Shown here: in pieces, positions 1 through 6,779 of the stretch
Layout of the letters: every line of letters starts with the position of its first letter
How positions within the stretch are numbered: position 1 is the first letter of the stretch
IMG/VR virus record: IMGVR_UViG_3300050026_000643
Location: 1 to 20,619 of that record
Source: a virus
Reading direction: 5' to 3' (one strand)
DNA length: 20,619 bases
Notes under the pieces: model-generated
Database searches by the model: none
Seen by the model: the letters and a program-made list of their open reading frames with translations, nothing else
What the model was told of the DNA's origin: nothing
Program-made: the position numbers and the translations under genes

Positions 1-260
1 ACGTTGCCCTTGGTGGATCGATGGAGAGATATTTTGATAAAGCCTATGCTCTTTAAACCGGATAGGATGTGGGCTACCCGTCCTTCGGATAGGCCGATTG
101 ATTGCGCGATATAGGCATTTCCGGCGCGGGTGTGGCCGTTCTTCTTGGTGAGGTAGATGATTACCCCGAGGACGAGCTTTTCCCCGCTGGACAGATCGGT
201 CCTGGCGCAGAACTCCTGCGGTACTTGGATGAAGGGAAGAGGCTTCCGGGTATATGCCAC
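1..260 (-). CDS. Helix-turn-helix DNA-binding protein, C-terminus cut off by window edge
   Basis: An open minus-strand frame of 86 codons runs off the left edge. The visible part has a segment around residues 22-80 containing SSGEKLVLGVIIYL, then NAYIAQSIGLSEGRVAHIL and LKSIGFIKI. This is the pattern of a winged helix-turn-helix of the kind found in phage replication or regulatory proteins (HTH_36-like): a recognition helix around SEGRVAHIL followed by a wing. I used the GTG at 260, which follows the RHH gene directly. A TTG at 326 is in frame and has an AAGGAG 6 bases upstream (333-338), which would give 22 more residues overlapping the RHH gene; either start is possible. The gene probably shares the RHH transcript. 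Its job, replication initiation or transcription control, cannot be decided without the rest. Confidence 0.65.
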   Translation of the reverse strand, partial: MAYTRKPLPFIQVPQEFCARTDLSSGEKLVLGVIIYLTKKNGHTRAGNAYIAQSIGLSEGRVAHILSGLKSIGFIKISLHRSTKGN

Positions 261-264
261 GGAG

Positions 265-426
265 CTACTTTTTAATTCTGTCTCGTTGAATCTTCTCGTT
301 GATTGCGCGGCGTACCCATTCGGCAATGCTCACTCCTTCCTGATGGGCTATGTTGTCAATATCCCTGTGAAGCCCTTTGGGCATTTTCATGTTGAAGATA
401 GTGTCCTGCTTGATTTCCTTTTTCAT
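265..426 (-). CDS. Arc/MetJ-type ribbon-helix-helix repressor, 53 aa
   Basis: This short minus-strand frame starts with ATG at 426 and ends with TAG at 265. After a basic start (MKKEIKQD) comes TIFNMKMPKGLHRDIDNIAH, a beta-strand with alternating residues followed by helix A. Then come QEGVSIAEWVRRAINEKIQR, the turn and helix B of the ribbon-helix-helix fold. The P(K/R)xLHxxI...G.S..E.(V/I)R.A(I/L) pattern and the length of about 50 aa are typical of Arc-like repressors, which bind DNA as dimers of dimers with the strand in the major groove. It is transcribed away from the late genes, from a promoter-like sequence at 459-487, so autoregulation and control of the divergent plus-strand promoter are plausible. 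A GGGGG-rich ribosome binding site lies about 12 bases upstream, which is rather far. Confidence 0.75.
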   Translation of the reverse strand: MKKEIKQDTIFNMKMPKGLHRDIDNIAHQEGVSIAEWVRRAINEKIQRDRIKK

Positions 427-448
427 TTTATTTGACTTCCCCCTGAGC

Positions 449-476
449 TTGATGTACTATTCTATCATTATATAAC
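449..476 (+). promoter_or_regulatory. Sigma70-type promoter for the plus-strand genes
   Basis: TTGATG (449-454) and TATAAC (471-476) are 16 bases apart and lie just upstream of the ribosome binding site and ATG at 491. The pair is divergent from, and interleaved with, the RHH promoter. The segment TTCTATCAT (460-468) lies between the boxes and could be an operator half-site. Confidence 0.45.
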
Positions 477-487
477 TAAGGGGTCAA
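459..487 (-). promoter_or_regulatory. Sigma70-type promoter for the RHH repressor
   Basis: On the minus strand, TTGACC (487-482) and TAGAAT (464-459) are separated by exactly 17 bases; each box matches the consensus at 5 of 6 positions. It points to the RHH gene starting at 426. It overlaps the opposing promoter at 449-476, so one bound repressor could block both. Confidence 0.55.
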
Positions 488-490
488 GAC

Positions 491-682
491 ATGGCCGATC
501 AAAGTTCCATGATTAGGGACAGAAGGATGCGTCCGGATAAGACGGAGGTATACCGAGGGGTGGTCGGGAGGAACGTGGTAACTCTTCATTCCACAGGTCA
601 GGCATGGGTTACGAGGCAGGACGGTACGCTTGTTCTTTACCATGACGGCCATTGCGGATTTGGCTGCATGCCGAGGGGGTAA
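491..682 (+). CDS. Small uncharacterised protein, 63 aa
   Basis: ATG at 491 has AAGGGG 8 to 10 bases upstream and follows directly on the divergent promoters, which is the main support that it is expressed. The protein is basic at the N-terminus (MIRDRRMRPDK). Its middle, VYRGVVGRNVVTLHSTGQAWVTRQDGTLVLYHDGH, reads like a small beta-rich fold. Two cysteines (CGFGC) lie near the end. I do not recognise a family. It is the first gene rightward of the regulatory switch, so an early or regulatory role is possible. Confidence 0.5.
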   Translation: MADQSSMIRDRRMRPDKTEVYRGVVGRNVVTLHSTGQAWVTRQDGTLVLYHDGHCGFGCMPRG

Positions 683-893
683 CGGTCTTGTCTTGTGTGG
701 TGTTGTTGCGTATTGGTAAGGTAGCGTGTCGTTTGGTGCTGTAAGGGTAAGGTCGTGTGCCGTAATGTGTTGTTGTTGTATCGTCATGTCAAGTGCTGTG
801 CGGGTGACGTAGCGTGACGTCTCGTTGGGGTTATGTATTGTATCGTTGCGTAATGGTTATGTACGGTTCAGTAATGTAAGGTGACGGTAATTC
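683..893 (+). repeat. G+T-rich non-coding block with seven GTAAKG iteron-like motifs
   Basis: No convincing gene lies here. The plus strand is strongly enriched in G and T and poor in C. GTAAGG or GTAATG occurs at 716, 741, 747, 762, 850, 871 and 876; two of these are in tandem and two overlap by one base. GTGACGT is repeated 10 bases apart around 804-820, and GTAGCGTG and TTGTATCGT each occur twice. Repeated short sites in a skewed, gene-free stretch suggest a protein-binding array such as a replication origin or a packaging start site, but nothing shows which. Confidence 0.45.
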
Positions 894-917
894 CAAAAAC
901 TTTAAGGGGGAAGAGAC

Positions 918-1526
918 ATGGAAGAGAGAGCGTATCACATTAATATGATTACGGAGATGTTGGGCACAGTTCCCAAGGACCCGGAGATTTACAAGTCGTT
1001 CATCGAGTCCAAAAAACCTGCGGGAATCGAAGAGAACGAGGCCGCAACCGTGGAGAAGATCGAGGATAAAGGGTGGACAGGGTTTCACTCCGACGACAAC
1101 GGCCTCTTCATTTATGACTATATGATCCGGGGATTCTTGAAGAACGCCGGGGAAGTCCTGCAGTCCACAATCGATGTTGAAAAAGAGAAGAAGGGCGTGG
1201 TGAGCCGGGAGAAGCTCAAAGGGATAAGGGGCAAAATAGACAGATTCGTCTTTGTCTTTCCCAGGAAGATATACCTCGACGGGAAGACGGAGCCTGACGG
1301 AGTGGTTGAGCGTCCTCTTCGCGCCATGACGATGCAGGGACCCAGGGTAACGCTCGCTCGGTCGGATTCGGTGAACGAGGGAATTAATCTTTTCTTTTCG
1401 ATAAAACTTGTTCCGAACAAGGAAATATCCTGGGAGATCATCGAAAAGCTCCTGGAATACGGCGAGCTATGCGGCTTGGGCCAGTTCAGGAACGGAAGTT
1501 ATGGGAGATTCGAGGTAGTGAAGTAA
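918..1526 (+). CDS. Uncharacterised phage protein with RAMP-like glycine loop, 202 aa
   Basis: ATG at 918 has AAGGGGGAAG about 8 bases upstream. Near the C-terminus, residues 185-201 read CGLGQFRNGSYGRFEV. This resembles the G-x-G-x4/5-G-x-x-G loop that closes the ferredoxin-like fold of RAMP proteins (Cas5/Cas6/Cas7 relatives). Before it lie VERPLRAMTMQGPRVTLARSD (about 131-151) and a strand ending in FSIKLV. From memory, similar 'PLRA.T.QGPRV.LA.S' proteins occur as uncharacterised genes in other phages. No CRISPR repeats or cas genes are present here, so a CRISPR role is not supported. RNA binding would be an inference from the fold alone. The stop codon abuts the ATG of the next gene, so the two are probably co-translated. 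Confidence 0.55.
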   Translation: MEERAYHINMITEMLGTVPKDPEIYKSFIESKKPAGIEENEAATVEKIEDKGWTGFHSDDNGLFIYDYMIRGFLKNAGEVLQSTIDVEKEKKGVVSREKLKGIRGKIDRFVFVFPRKIYLDGKTEPDGVVERPLRAMTMQGPRVTLARSDSVNEGINLFFSIKLVPNKEISWEIIEKLLEYGELCGLGQFRNGSYGRFEVVK

Positions 1527-1781
1527 ATGAGTAAATATGGCAGGACAATAGAAGAGATCCAGGCCCGAGTACAAAATTTGGACAAACAAGGGATAATTGA
1601 TGAGTGGATCGTAAAGACGCAGAAATATTCTGTAGCCGATCTGGTCCTCAGTGCTATCACCCTATGCGTACAAGTAGTCACCGACAACCCTGGAGATGAA
1701 AAGGTTGCCTACGCATCAACTGTGGCAACAAGAGATTTGATATTACAAATCATAGAGGTAAAAAAGAATGCCGGCCATTAA
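1527..1781 (+). CDS. Small helical protein of unknown function, 84 aa
   Basis: The ATG follows the previous stop directly (TAAATG), with GAGG about 10 bases upstream, so translation is probably coupled. The sequence predicts as mostly helical: an N-terminal helix (RTIEEIQARVQNLDKQGIIDEW), a hydrophobic stretch (ADLVLSAITLCVQVV) and a C-terminal helix (ATRDLILQIIEVKK). I recognise no family. Its place upstream of the large terminase would suit a small terminase subunit, but it is short for one and shows no clear DNA-binding motif. Confidence 0.55.
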   Translation: MSKYGRTIEEIQARVQNLDKQGIIDEWIVKTQKYSVADLVLSAITLCVQVVTDNPGDEKVAYASTVATRDLILQIIEVKKNAGH

Positions 1782-1802
1782 TCTTTTTGAGGAAGGTGTA
1801 AA

Positions 1803-1833
1803 TTGACGCATAAGGAAATCCCTTATGCGTCAA
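1803..1833. repeat. Perfect 13-bp inverted repeat, 5-base loop
   Basis: TTGACGCATAAGG (1803-1815), AAATC, then CCTTATGCGTCAA (1821-1833) form a perfect hairpin. No T-run follows on either strand and the stem is not GC-rich, so it is not a standard intrinsic terminator. It may be a dimeric-protein binding site, an RNA hairpin at the end of the 918-1781 transcript, or a packaging or recombination site. Confidence 0.7.
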
Positions 1834-1862
1834 TCCAACTGCGACATTTCGCAATTATCCTC

Positions 1863-1893
1863 TTGACTCCATTTTACAAATGTGGGATATATC
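1863..1893 (+). promoter_or_regulatory. Weak candidate promoter for the late operon
   Basis: TTGACT (1863-1868) is a good -35 box. The -10 is uncertain: GATATA at 17-base spacing matches at 3 of 6 positions, and TATATC at 19-base spacing matches at 4 of 6. A phage late promoter needing an activator would be consistent with this. Confidence 0.3.
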
Positions 1894-2013
1894 CGCTTAG
1901 GGCGTATGTGGGAACTCACGGTCACGGTGCAAAAAGGGTAGGCCGGGTCTCATAAGAGATACCAAGGAACGGGAGATTGCGCAGCGCCCTAATAAAGTCC
2001 GCAAGGGTGTTGA

Positions 2014-3933
2014 TTGGCCCCGCCTAAGGGATCGAAGAATGAGACCAAGCTGCCTAAGCCGGTTGTAAAACAGGGGCGAAAACACCCCGGACGTCCTCGA
2101 AAATCTGCCGTTCCCATCGAAGCATCTTCAATGACTCCAGAAGAAATAGAGGCCCGCCTTGATGCAATCCTCCCCGTTGTCGAGTCGTCCGGGTTATCAA
2201 AAGATGGCCTTATGGCGGTTTATCGGGAAGACCCCGACGTAGTTCTTACGGTTATCCGTGAGCTCGAAACATTGGAAAGGCAGGAGTATGAGAAGGTTGT
2301 TAACCTCAAAAGCTACGAGGATTCGCACCAACTCAAATACTTCAAACCATACGTTTATCAGCAGGCTATCATAGATGCTTTCCGCCAAGGCTTCAATGTT
2401 GTCATCATCCCCGTATCGAACAAAGTTGGCAAAACTAAATTAGGCGCGGCCCTCATCCATTCATGGGCGATAGGTTATGAGCCTTGGAACGAGGTAGACA
2501 AAGACTTCGTCGGGGCGGTCAATGTTGAGGGCCATTATTACATGCCTTCATCCCTTGGTAAAAAACCTCCGGTAAAAATTCTCATCAGTGGTGAGGACTG
2601 GGAAGAGCACGTGGGGGAAACCCTTGTCCCGGAACTCAGGTTTTTTTGCCAAGATGACGAATGGAAAACCACAAAGAACAACGTGGGCGTCGAGAACCAT
2701 TGGGTCCATAAGAAAACCGGAAGCGAACTCCGTATCATGACTTATCGGCAGGATAAGGACCTCTTCGAGTCGTTCAAGTGCGACGCCTGGTGGCCCGATG
2801 AACCCCCTCCTCAAACCGTATGGATCGGTATGGCCCGTGCTCTTTTCATGACAAACGGCAAAGTGTTCATGTCCATGACCCCCTTGAAGGAAGCATGGAT
2901 ATTCGATGATCTCATCAACGAGCTCAGGCCCGACGTGAAGGTCATAACCAACGTATCCTTATGGGATGCCCCACACCTTTATGACAACGATATGGCTGTC
3001 CTCATGAAGTGCGGGTTAACGCAGGACCAGGCCGTCAGCATTCTTACGCTCCAAAAACAGGAAGCCAGAAAAACAAAGAATCTCCCCGACACAGAGCGGA
3101 TGATTAAAGAATCGATCGGCAACAAGACCGTTGAATTTCGTAACGACTTCGGGCAAGTATTCACCATCGATGCCGTGGTCTTCGCTTTGCAGCGCCTCCA
3201 AATACATAGGTTTATCAAGGAATTGAAGGACGATAGTGAGCGCATACCCCGCGTCTTCGGTGAACCCAAGCACCTTATGGGAAAGGTATGGAAACATTTT
3301 CAGGCAGACGTCCACCGGGTCAAAGGCTTCTCGGTGCCGGTGGGATGGCCGGTAGACTTTCAAATTGATTTTCATCCTGCAGAGAATATTGCTATCAGCT
3401 TTCGCGCTGTAGACCCGTGGGGACGTCATTTCATCGTCGATGAAGTGTGGGAGCACCTTACCAACGAACAGATCGTCAGCGAGATTGTGAGACGGAAAGA
3501 ACGGGAAGCTTGGCGTATGAAGGGCGGAGAAATTGACGCCCTTGCCAAGGGAGACTCGGCGTATGTAAGAAATCGGCGTGGGGTGGAGACTGAAGATTCA
3601 TACTACGAGATCGAGCGCCTTTTAAAACAACATGGCCTTAAACTCGCCGTAGGGTCAAAAGCCGAGGAAAATTATATAGCCAAGGTCGATGAATGGATGA
3701 CCCATGAACCTCCCCTTTTCTTTGTCCAGGAACACTGCGTGGAAACCCTTCGTCAGATCGATAGATGGATATACGATGACAAAGGGAAGCCGAGCGATAA
3801 GGGACATTTCCCCGAATGCATAGGTAGATTTTCACAAACAGGGCTTAAGTACACTGAACCGAATCAGGACGTCAAGCCCGACCATGCGGAGCTTCGTGCG
3901 AGACTTAGGTTACCCCTGGAGGGCCGGTTATGA
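2014..3933 (+). CDS. Terminase large subunit (DNA-packaging ATPase/nuclease), 639 aa
   Basis: This is the packaging motor that docks on the portal, pumps DNA into the procapsid and cuts the concatemer. After a basic N-terminus containing GRPRK (26-30, AT-hook-like) comes the ATPase domain. It has a Walker A variant VSNKVGKT (134-141), Walker B ending CDAWWPDE (256-263, acidic DE 262-263) and the coupling motif MSMTP (286-290). The nuclease domain starts near residue 445; acidic candidates are D452 in FQIDFHP, D476 in IVDEVW and D514 in GDSAY. A helical stretch of about 70 residues (335-410) separates the two. At 639 aa it is longer than P22 gp2 (about 500). The TTG at 2014 is the first start after an in-frame TGA, with AAGG 7 bases upstream; the next ATG is residue 40. 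The TGA overlaps the next gene's ATG. Confidence 0.92.
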   Translation: MAPPKGSKNETKLPKPVVKQGRKHPGRPRKSAVPIEASSMTPEEIEARLDAILPVVESSGLSKDGLMAVYREDPDVVLTVIRELETLERQEYEKVVNLKSYEDSHQLKYFKPYVYQQAIIDAFRQGFNVVIIPVSNKVGKTKLGAALIHSWAIGYEPWNEVDKDFVGAVNVEGHYYMPSSLGKKPPVKILISGEDWEEHVGETLVPELRFFCQDDEWKTTKNNVGVENHWVHKKTGSELRIMTYRQDKDLFESFKCDAWWPDEPPPQTVWIGMARALFMTNGKVFMSMTPLKEAWIFDDLINELRPDVKVITNVSLWDAPHLYDNDMAVLMKCGLTQDQAVSILTLQKQEARKTKNLPDTERMIKESIGNKTVEFRNDFGQVFTIDAVVFALQRLQIHRFIKELKDDSERIPRVFGEPKHLMGKVWKHFQADVHRVKGFSVPVGWPVDFQIDFHPAENIAISFRAVDPWGRHFIVDEVWEHLTNEQIVSEIVRRKEREAWRMKGGEIDALAKGDSAYVRNRRGVETEDSYYEIERLLKQHGLKLAVGSKAEENYIAKVDEWMTHEPPLFFVQEHCVETLRQIDRWIYDDKGKPSDKGHFPECIGRFSQTGLKYTEPNQDVKPDHAELRARLRLPLEGRL

Positions 3934-4106
3934 TCTGCGAATCATGTAAGGAAGAAAAACCTCTTCCTTTTGTCATCAGACTGACTTCACCAACAATTAT
4001 ATCTCATTACGATGACGATAGCCTTCCATGTAGGTTTACCCCCATGGCGAGGTACGTTAGGCAATGTTTAGACTGTGCCGCTAAGGAAGAATCCGATGTC
4101 AACTGA
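3930..4106 (+). CDS. Small zinc-ribbon-like protein, 58 aa
   Basis: ATG at 3930 overlaps the terminase stop (ATGA), and the gene's own stop overlaps the portal start, so the frame bridges two firm genes by translational coupling. It has CESC at residues 3-6 and CLDC at 46-49, a CxxC...CxxC spacing that fits a treble-clef or zinc-ribbon knuckle pair, with a further Cys at 34. The C-terminus is acidic. No family is recognised. Small zinc proteins between terminase and portal could be packaging accessories, but this is inference. Confidence 0.55.
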   Translation: MICESCKEEKPLPFVIRLTSPTIISHYDDDSLPCRFTPMARYVRQCLDCAAKEESDVN

Positions 4107-6549
4107 AGACGAAAAGACAAAAGAACTCACTGAAAAGTACAAAGGCGAGAAGAAGCCAAAAGAGAAGAAAGAAAAGAAGTTCGATGAGGAAGAGTTTCTT
4201 TCTCTTATGCGTAAAAGGCACAAGAGGGAGGTTAAATCAGACAAGAGTAACAGGGACGAAGCCGTCAAGGATCAGAAGTTCAGACGCGCTGGCGTAGACG
4301 ACCAGTGGGATGCACAAGAACTTACCCGCAGAAAGAACATGCTGAGACCCGCTATTGTTCTCGATCAGCTTTCTCGACCCATCAATCAAGTCACCGGAGA
4401 GATGCTTCTCAACGAGGCCCATGCGCTTGTCGTTCCGGCGACCGACGATGCCAGTCTCCAAGTAGCCCGGGCCTATAAAGACCTCATCCACGAGATAGAA
4501 TACGTTTCCAAGGCAAGCGATATTTACGGGTACGCCGGAGATATGATTGCGGGATGCGCCTATGGTGCGTGGCGTATTCTCACACGGTATTGCAAAGACA
4601 ACCCCTTCGAGCAGGAAATATACCTTGAGCGTATTCGAAACCCGCTTCTCGTCTACATGGATTCATCGGCCAAGGATAAGTATTACTCCGATGCAGGATA
4701 TGGCTTCGTCATGGAAGCGATCACAAAGGACGAATGGGAAGAGAAGTTTGAGGGTAAGGATATGCCCTCCGCCGAGAAGTTCAAAGACATGCCCGGAACC
4801 AATATGGAGCTTTGGTTCGAGGACGACAAGGTTTGGATCGGTGATTACTACGTCATAGAGCCGGAAAACACCACATTTGTCATGACCGAAGATGATGATG
4901 TCGTCACCGAAGAGGATCTTGAAAAGAACATAACGAAGTGGACCGACGAGCAGGAAGAAATTCTTGCTAAAAAAATGGAGTTATATAGCAAAGCTCAAGA
5001 GCTTATAGCATCCATGCCGCCTCAGACGCCTCAGACTGCTTTACCGCCTGGGCAACCTCCAATGCCGCAGCAAGGTGAACAGCCCCAGGCTTCCGCCCCC
5101 GATATGACTTCTGCCCCACCCGCTGCCCCACCTGCTGCCCCTCCGCCGGCACAAGGACAGCTTCCGGCCCCCGAGCCTCCTATACAGCTTCCCCCACCCC
5201 CGGCTATGCCTCCCATGCCCGCCTCGCTTAAAATAGCGAAGGACAAGAAAGGCAAGGAAAGGAAGCGGGAAATCGAGGTGCCTAAGGTTAAGCACTATGT
5301 CGTATCGGCAGATCAGATACTTGAGGGGCCACATGATATTCCCGGTCAGTATGTTCCCATTATTCTCATCCACGGCATAGACACGAACGTCGAGGGCAAA
5401 CAGGAATTCTATTCACTCATCAGGAAGCCCAAGCAGGCACAGATGCTTTTTAACCAGGTGGAGACAAACAAGGCTGAGATCATCGATATGATCCCTAAGG
5501 CTCCATGGATTATGACTGCCGAGCAGATGGGGCAGTCCGTCGATGAATTTGCCGCGGCGAATGTCGAGAACCGGGGAGCATTGCTTTACGAGCCTCACAT
5601 CGTCATGTCCGAGGACGGTCAGCAGTCGTTTCTTGTCCCGGCTCCTCAGCGTGTCAATATCGGCCAAGTCCCCGTTGCCATCTTTCAATACGCCGACAAC
5701 ATCAAGAGCTATATCGAAGACGCTTTAGGGATAGCGCGGGCCGATACCATGAATGTGGCCTCGCCTGAGCGCACGGGGGCTGCTAACAGGGGCAAACGAA
5801 AAGCGTCCGACGTTGGTACGTATCACTTCATTAATAATTTGAATGGTGGAATAGAACATAGCGCCCGAGTTATCGTGTCGATGATCCCGGAAGTCTATGA
5901 CACCGACAGAGATGTAAGAACCATGGCAGATGACGAGGTGCAATCGTTCATTCCCATCAACACAACTGCCGCATCCGCTCACGAGAAGATCAGCAAGAAC
6001 CCCCAAAGATATTCTGGTATAGATCCAAAGGAACTTGAAGCGCATGCCAGACAGCACCCCGCGGATGAGTACAACGACCTTTCCAAAGGCAGATACGATG
6101 TTCATATCAAGATTGGCCCTCCTTTCTCAACGGCCAGGGAAGAAGCGGCAGACCAGAAAATGACACTCGCGGTCCAGGGGCAAAGGATGAGCGCCCTCGA
6201 CAAATATTTCGCCGTAAAAAGCCTCGACCTCGCGGACGGTGGGGAATACGCTGAGGCGTTAAAACGACAGATACCTTCATGGCAGCTTCCGCCTAAGGAA
6301 GGGGAACAAAGGGTGGACCCGCCCATGAACCCACAAATGAAGCTTGTGGCCGCGAAGATTGAGACCGAACAGGCGAAGCTCAAACAGCAAGAGCTTCACA
6401 TGAGGCTTCGTATGATCGAAATAGCAAAGGAAATTCAGGACAAGGGTGACAAGGCGGCCAAGGAAGAGAAAGAATTACGCAAGATCGTCATAGATGAACT
6501 GCAGTACGTTTTTGTTCCCCAAAAGGGGGGGGGAGGACAACAGGCATGA
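4096..6549 (+). CDS. P22-type portal protein, 817 aa
   Basis: The portal forms the dodecameric ring at the capsid vertex through which DNA enters and leaves. The segment from about residue 68 (DDQWDAQELTRRKNMLRPAI, then LDQLSRPINQVTGE) is characteristic of P22-family portals, and later parts (DALGIARADTMNV, ERTGAANRGKRKASD) also fit. I chose ATG at 4096 because AAGGAAG lies 6 bases upstream; a GTG at 4075 lacks a site. Unusual are a highly charged N-terminus (1-60), a proline-rich insertion (about 307-375) followed by a lysine-rich patch, and a helical, charged C-terminal barrel-like tail (about 735-810). It is longer than P22 gp1 (725 aa), mainly because of the insertion. The gene ends in a run of nine G (6525-6533), and its TGA overlaps the next ATG. 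Confidence 0.88.
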   Translation: MSTEDEKTKELTEKYKGEKKPKEKKEKKFDEEEFLSLMRKRHKREVKSDKSNRDEAVKDQKFRRAGVDDQWDAQELTRRKNMLRPAIVLDQLSRPINQVTGEMLLNEAHALVVPATDDASLQVARAYKDLIHEIEYVSKASDIYGYAGDMIAGCAYGAWRILTRYCKDNPFEQEIYLERIRNPLLVYMDSSAKDKYYSDAGYGFVMEAITKDEWEEKFEGKDMPSAEKFKDMPGTNMELWFEDDKVWIGDYYVIEPENTTFVMTEDDDVVTEEDLEKNITKWTDEQEEILAKKMELYSKAQELIASMPPQTPQTALPPGQPPMPQQGEQPQASAPDMTSAPPAAPPAAPPPAQGQLPAPEPPIQLPPPPAMPPMPASLKIAKDKKGKERKREIEVPKVKHYVVSADQILEGPHDIPGQYVPIILIHGIDTNVEGKQEFYSLIRKPKQAQMLFNQVETNKAEIIDMIPKAPWIMTAEQMGQSVDEFAAANVENRGALLYEPHIVMSEDGQQSFLVPAPQRVNIGQVPVAIFQYADNIKSYIEDALGIARADTMNVASPERTGAANRGKRKASDVGTYHFINNLNGGIEHSARVIVSMIPEVYDTDRDVRTMADDEVQSFIPINTTAASAHEKISKNPQRYSGIDPKELEAHARQHPADEYNDLSKGRYDVHIKIGPPFSTAREEAADQKMTLAVQGQRMSALDKYFAVKSLDLADGGEYAEALKRQIPSWQLPPKEGEQRVDPPMNPQMKLVAAKIETEQAKLKQQELHMRLRMIEIAKEIQDKGDKAAKEEKELRKIVIDELQYVFVPQKGGGGQQA

Positions 6550-6779
6550 TATTGGAACTCACCGCGCCAAATGGGAAGCCCTTCATGTTCGTCATTCCGT
6601 CATCGGCAATCGTATTCTTGGAGCCGAATCGGGTAGCGACTGACAACACGGGGGGCACACAACAGGTTACGAAACTGGTAGTAGGATCTCTCACAACGGT
6701 TTGCATGGAGGATTACGAGACCGTCAAAGGTATGATCGTAAGTCAACAAATTGGTAAATTCATGGGGGTGGAGTCATGA
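6546..6779 (+). CDS. Small beta-rich phage protein, 77 aa (FlbD-like layout)
   Basis: ATG overlaps the portal stop (ATGA), and GGAGG at 6532-6536 gives a good ribosome binding site. The layout is MILELTAPNGKPFMF, IVFLEPN, TKLVVGSLTTVCMEDYETVKGMI. This resembles small FlbD-like proteins, in which a conserved N-G-K/strand pair is followed by a 'V.ES.EEV...I' helix. In this setting it is probably a virion or assembly accessory. No function is claimed. Its stop overlaps the next gene's start. Confidence 0.65.
   Translation: MILELTAPNGKPFMFVIPSSAIVFLEPNRVATDNTGGTQQVTKLVVGSLTTVCMEDYETVKGMIVSQQIGKFMGVES

Larger units (their letters stand above)
1782..2013 (+). other. Intergenic region before the terminase
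   Basis: I see no gene here. The region holds a perfect 13-bp hairpin (1803-1833), a weak promoter-like sequence (1863-1893) and a tandem CACGGT repeat near 1918-1930. One frame stays open from about 1898 to 2069 but has no usable start. A gap between regulatory genes and terminase is a common place for a packaging recognition site, which cannot be shown here. Confidence 0.5.

Noticed and set aside
157-435. Plus-strand frame of 92 aa.
   Set aside because: It lies opposite the RHH and HTH genes, whose translations show clear domain patterns; this frame shows none and lacks a ribosome binding site.
476-787. Minus-strand frame of 103 aa across the G+T-rich block.
   Set aside because: Its composition only mirrors the skewed repeats (Gln, Thr, Pro, His), it overlaps the promoter region and a better-supported plus-strand gene, and no motif is visible.
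683-893. Short repeats considered as a CRISPR array.
   Set aside because: Repeats are 6-9 bases with irregular spacing and no uniform spacers; this does not fit CRISPR.
1930-1970. CTCATAA loop-like sequence resembling a tRNA anticodon arm.
   Set aside because: The flanking bases do not form a 5-bp stem, and no acceptor or T arm is found; no tRNA gene is called in the window.
1898-2069. Open plus-strand frame reading LIRDTKEREIAQRPNKVRKG before the terminase.
   Set aside because: It looks protein-like but has no ATG, GTG or TTG start after its upstream stop and overlaps the terminase N-terminus in another frame.
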